A DNA stretch of 50,957 nucleotides from Actinomycetes bacterium. Its GTDB lineage: Bacteria > Actinomycetota > Actinomycetes > S36-B12 > UBA5976. The stretch lies in the NCBI GenBank assembly GCA_021814565.1, contig JAKAIC010000003.1:1-50957 (forward strand), in the 5' to 3' direction. The position numbers and the translations under genes were made by a program. Below, piece by piece: positions 47,444-50,957 of this stretch; the first letter of the stretch is position 1; every line of letters begins with the position of its first letter. The notes beneath the pieces are model-generated. The model was not told the origin of the DNA. It was given only the letters and a program-made list of their open reading frames with translations, and did not search any database.

Positions 47444-48212
47444 CTACAACACCTTGGACAGGAAGGCCTTGGTACGCGCGTGCTGTGGGTTGGTGAGAAC
47501 GTCACGCGGGTCACCGGCCTCGACCACCACGCCACCGTCCATGAAGACGAGCGCATCGCCGACCTCGCGCGCAAAGCCCATCTCATGGGTGACGACGATC
47601 ATGGTCATGCCCTCGTCTGCCAGCTGGCGCATGACATCGAGGACCTCCCCCACCAGTTCGGGATCGAGCGCCGAGGTGGGCTCGTCAAAGAGCATGAGCT
47701 TGGGCTGCATGGCCAGCGCGCGCGCTATGGCCACGCGCTGCTGCTGACCGCCGGAAAGCTGCGCGGGATAGTTCTCGCGCTTGTCCGACAGGCCAACGCG
47801 ATCGAGCAACTTGAGCGCGCGATCACGCACCACTGCCTTGGCTTCACCCCTGACCGTGATGGGCGCTTCCATGACGTTCTCAATGACCGTCATATGCGGG
47901 AAGAGATTGAATCGCTGGAAGACCATGCCGATGCTACGTCGTTGCTCGGCCACATCCTTCTCACGCATCTCATGCAGCTTGCCGCCACGCTCGTGGTAGC
48001 CGACCAGCTGGCCGTCCACGGAGAGCCGTCCTGCGTCCACCTTCTCGAGGTGGTTGATGCAGCGCAGGAAGGTGGACTTGCCAGAGCCCGAGGGGCCGAC
48101 GATGACGAAGACCTCCTTGGGCGCGACCTCGAGATCGATGCCCTGCAGAACCTCCAGCCGACCGAACCACTTGTGGACCAGCTCGGCTTTGACCATGGGT
48201 GTCGCCGTCATG
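47444..48212 (-). CDS. Polar amino-acid ABC transporter ATP-binding protein
   Basis: [53 protein letters not shown]. Confidence 0.95.
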
Positions 48213-49134
48213 CGAGCCTCCGGCCGCTGAGGTTGGACAGCACACGCCTGAGCTTCTGCACTGGCGTCGGCGGCAGGTTGCGAGTTGCCCCCTTCGCATA
48301 GTGACGCTCGATGTAGTACTGGCCAACGGTGAGGATGCTGGACATGAAGAGGTACCAGAGGCTGGCCATGATGAGCATGGGCATGACCTGGTAGGTGCGC
48401 GTGTAGATGTTCTGCACGTTGAAGAGCAACTCGTAGAAAGGCACGTAGGCCACCAGCGAGGTGGTCTTCAGCATGGAGATGGTCTCGTTGCCGAAGGGCG
48501 GGACGATGACGCGCATGGCCTGCGGCAGCACGATGCGTCGCAGGGTCTGCATCTGGGTGAGACCCAGGGCCGTGGCCGCTTCGCCCTGACCCTCGTCGAC
48601 CGAGAGAATGCCGGCGCGCACGATCTCCGACATGTAGGCACCCTCGTTGAGCCCCAGCCCCAGCAGTGCGGCCATGACGCTGGGCACCAGATCGAAGGTC
48701 TTGTAGGTGAGGAATTCCGGACCGAAGGGGACGCCGATGCCTATGGTCGGCAGCAGGGCGCCGATGTTGGCCCAGAACAGCAACTGCACGAGTACCGGAG
48801 TGCCACGGAAGATCCACACGTAGAGCCAGGCGGCACCCGACACAATGGGATTGGTAGACAGGCGCATGATGGCGATGATCACACCCAGTGCCAGACCGAT
48901 GGCCATGGCGGCGGCGGTGAGCCAGAGTGTGGTGCGAATGCCCTCGAGCACACTGGCGTTGAAGGCGTACTTGCCCTGTTCCGACCAGTTGAAATTGGGC
49001 TGGGTGAGGAACATGTTGAGGAGCATCGCCGCGACCACGGCGACCCCCGCCACGGCGATCCAGCGTCCCGGACGACGCACAGGGACGGCCCGGATTGCCT
49101 CGGGCCGCCCCTGTGCGGTGATGTCAGATGTCAC
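48208..49134 (-). CDS. Amino-acid ABC transporter permease (GTG start)
   Basis: [63 protein letters not shown]. Confidence 0.93.
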   Translation of the reverse strand: MTSDITAQGRPEAIRAVPVRRPGRWIAVAGVAVVAAMLLNMFLTQPNFNWSEQGKYAFNASVLEGIRTTLWLTAAAMAIGLALGVIIAIMRLSTNPIVSGAAWLYVWIFRGTPVLVQLLFWANIGALLPTIGIGVPFGPEFLTYKTFDLVPSVMAALLGLGLNEGAYMSEIVRAGILSVDEGQGEAATALGLTQMQTLRRIVLPQAMRVIVPPFGNETISMLKTTSLVAYVPFYELLFNVQNIYTRTYQVMPMLIMASLWYLFMSSILTVGQYYIERHYAKGATRNLPPTPVQKLRRVLSNLSGRRLA

Positions 49135-49142
49135 TGATGGAA

Positions 49143-50030
49143 TCAGGCCGGGTTGATCTCGGACTTGGTGATGGCGCCGTCCGTGGCGCCCCACTTCTGC
49201 AAGATCGTGTTGTAAGTGCCGTCATCCATGATTGCCTGCACCGCCGCCTGGAAGGCCTTGGCGAGATCGCCCTTGGCCTTGGGGAGCGCGATGCCGTAGG
49301 GCGCCGATCCGTAGACGGAACCGATGAGTGCCAGCTTGCCGCTGGACTGCGCGATTGCGTAGCCGGTGATCGGGGAGTCAGCCAGCATGGCCTCGTCCTT
49401 GCCGCTCACGACAGCTGTCGTGGCGTCGGACTGGGCCTGGTACTGGTCGATGGTGATCGAGGGCTTGCCAGCCTTCTTGCAGGCTGCGTTGCGGGCGTTG
49501 ATGTCGTCCACCTCGACGGTGCCCTTCTGCACGGCGATCTTGTGGCCGCAAGCGGTATCGGGGGTGAGCTTGGAGCCCACCGGAGCGGCCCACGAGGTGC
49601 CGGCGGTGTAGTACGAGACGAAGTCAACGACCTTCTCGCGCTCGGCGTTGATGGTGAACGACGACATGCCGCCGTCATACTTTCCGGAACCGATGGCGGG
49701 GATGATGGAATCGAATGGCGCGTTGACGTACTCGGCCTTGATGCCGAGCTTGGCAACAATCGCATTCATGAGATCGATGTCCATGCCTTCGATGGTCTTG
49801 CCATCGGTGCCCACGTACTCGTCGGGCGCGTAGCTCGCATCGACGCCGAACAGCATGCTGCCCTTGGCCTTGATGTCGGCCGGCAGCATGTCATTGAGCG
49901 AGGCCGAGGTTGCTGACGCTGAGGCCGAGGGAGTGGTGCTGGCGGTGGTGTCGGTGCTGCTTGAGCCGCAGCCGGCGAGGGCGAGTGCCGCGACCGCTGT
50001 GATCGCGACGACGCCGAACTTCATGCGCAT
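49143..50030 (-). CDS. Amino-acid ABC transporter substrate-binding lipoprotein
   Basis: Lipobox LALAGCGSSS; GVDASYAPDEYVGTDGKTIEGMDIDLMNAIVAKLG. Confidence 0.93.
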   Translation of the reverse strand: MRMKFGVVAITAVAALALAGCGSSSTDTTASTTPSASASATSASLNDMLPADIKAKGSMLFGVDASYAPDEYVGTDGKTIEGMDIDLMNAIVAKLGIKAEYVNAPFDSIIPAIGSGKYDGGMSSFTINAEREKVVDFVSYYTAGTSWAAPVGSKLTPDTACGHKIAVQKGTVEVDDINARNAACKKAGKPSITIDQYQAQSDATTAVVSGKDEAMLADSPITGYAIAQSSGKLALIGSVYGSAPYGIALPKAKGDLAKAFQAAVQAIMDDGTYNTILQKWGATDGAITKSEINPA

Positions 50031-50115
50031 GAGGAGTCCCTTCCTTGCACAAATCGGGAGGGCGTGATTCTCTCGCATTGCCGGGGCTGAGGGAATAAAC
50101 CGGAAGCCGTAAATC

Positions 50116-50957
50116 TCATACTTCGGGCGAACGGTAGGTCAGCGTCTGTATGCGTGGGGTCCGGTCAGGGCTCATCGACAATTCCAGCACCAGGTCGCCT
50201 CGCTCGGTGCGCACCTCCCAGCGAGCGTGCGCAGGGGTGCGAGAGTTCACCGAGTGCTCGTCGCGGGTCACGTAATTTGCAGACATCCGCTCCACCGACT
50301 GCCGGCGTTCCTCACGGGACTGGTCCATGTCGAGGTTATGGGCGAACCAGGCATCGGCCAGGTCGTCGTTCCACGCGCAGAGCAGAGACTCCGCGACATC
50401 CATGGCCTGACGGGTGACCGGCCACAATCGGGCGATGGGTTTGACCAGCGGCTCGGCCTCCGTCACCAAGGCGTTGCACACCTGTTCCACCAGAGCACCC
50501 ATGGGGGCGTAGGTGCGGTTGGAGAGCGCAACCACCCCGTAACCGGTGGCCGGATGCCACCGCATGTAGGAGCCGAAACCCGGGTAGCCACCGCTGTGCT
50601 GCACGAAACGGCCCAACTGCGAGTGCTCCTCTGCCGTCAGTCCGAAGCCATAGGAGAGCGACGATGCGGACGACTCGGGCTCGCTGCGCAGCACCAGTCG
50701 CTGGAAACTGCAGGGCTGCTGCTGTTCCCGACGGCTCGACGCGGCCAAGGGGTGGTACTGCTGAGGGTGGTTGAAGGCGCTGAGGAAGCCATTGACCCAC
50801 GTGCTGAGGTCGCGCACCGAGCTGTGCAGCCCACCCATCGGCGAGAAGGCACCGGGCACTGTCTGGGGCTCTTCGTGCAAGCCGCTGGCGTCGGGTGCAT
50901 ACCCTACGGCCGACACCGCGGGGTCGAGCTCGCGGTAGTCGAAGCGCGTGGCTGCCA
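50116..50957 (-). CDS. Beta-lactamase-family serine hydrolase (C-terminal part; 5' end beyond window)
   Basis: GAFSPMGGLHSSVRDLSTWVNGFLSAF; QHSGGYPGFGSYMRWHPATGYGVVALSNRTYAP. Confidence 0.85.
   Translation of the reverse strand, partial: AATRFDYRELDPAVSAVGYAPDASGLHEEPQTVPGAFSPMGGLHSSVRDLSTWVNGFLSAFNHPQQYHPLAASSRREQQQPCSFQRLVLRSEPESSASSLSYGFGLTAEEHSQLGRFVQHSGGYPGFGSYMRWHPATGYGVVALSNRTYAPMGALVEQVCNALVTEAEPLVKPIARLWPVTRQAMDVAESLLCAWNDDLADAWFAHNLDMDQSREERRQSVERMSANYVTRDEHSVNSRTPAHARWEVRTERGDLVLELSMSPDRTPRIQTLTYRSPEV

Overview
High-GC actinobacterial chromosomal segment, gene-dense, with no transposase, phage, CRISPR or rRNA found. The left-centre block (whiB / HisKA_2 kinase / biotin-carrier protein / bL37 / rsrA-like / sigR-sigH-like / SRAP / aroA / rsgA) matches the remembered order of the M. 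tuberculosis whiB1-pdtaS-TB7.3-rshA-sigH-aroA region. Other core genes: putA, kgd, Ni-SOD with its maturation protease, rhodanese lipoprotein, hisN-like, tRNA-fMet, nhaA, psuG/PfkB kinase, argG, ahpC, an amino-acid ABC transporter, a GH1 beta-glucosidase, and a mannitol-type PTS operon. Most notable observations: (1) a complete heliorhodopsin gene (32578-33360, minus) in a rearranged neighbourhood; (2) two near-identical CsoR/CstR-type operator palindromes ~16 kb apart, upstream of a rhodanese and a DUF2892/YgaP-like membrane protein; (3) three GGGAAT-N18/19-GTT (SigR/SigH-type) promoters, upstream of the sigma factor itself, whiB and ahpC; (4) two pseudogenes with the same architecture, where the first ~16-26 codons are joined out of frame to the last ~55-60 codons (ketopantoate reductase and MDR alcohol dehydrogenase); (5) a repeated hairpin element (core AAGGCGTATCC...GGATACGCCTT) 7-8 nt past two stop codons, one being that of heliorhodopsin; (6) a DUF3494 ice-binding protein with an LPDTS sorting signal next to a class D-like sortase. 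All calls come from reading the sequence and recalled family motifs; no searches were run.
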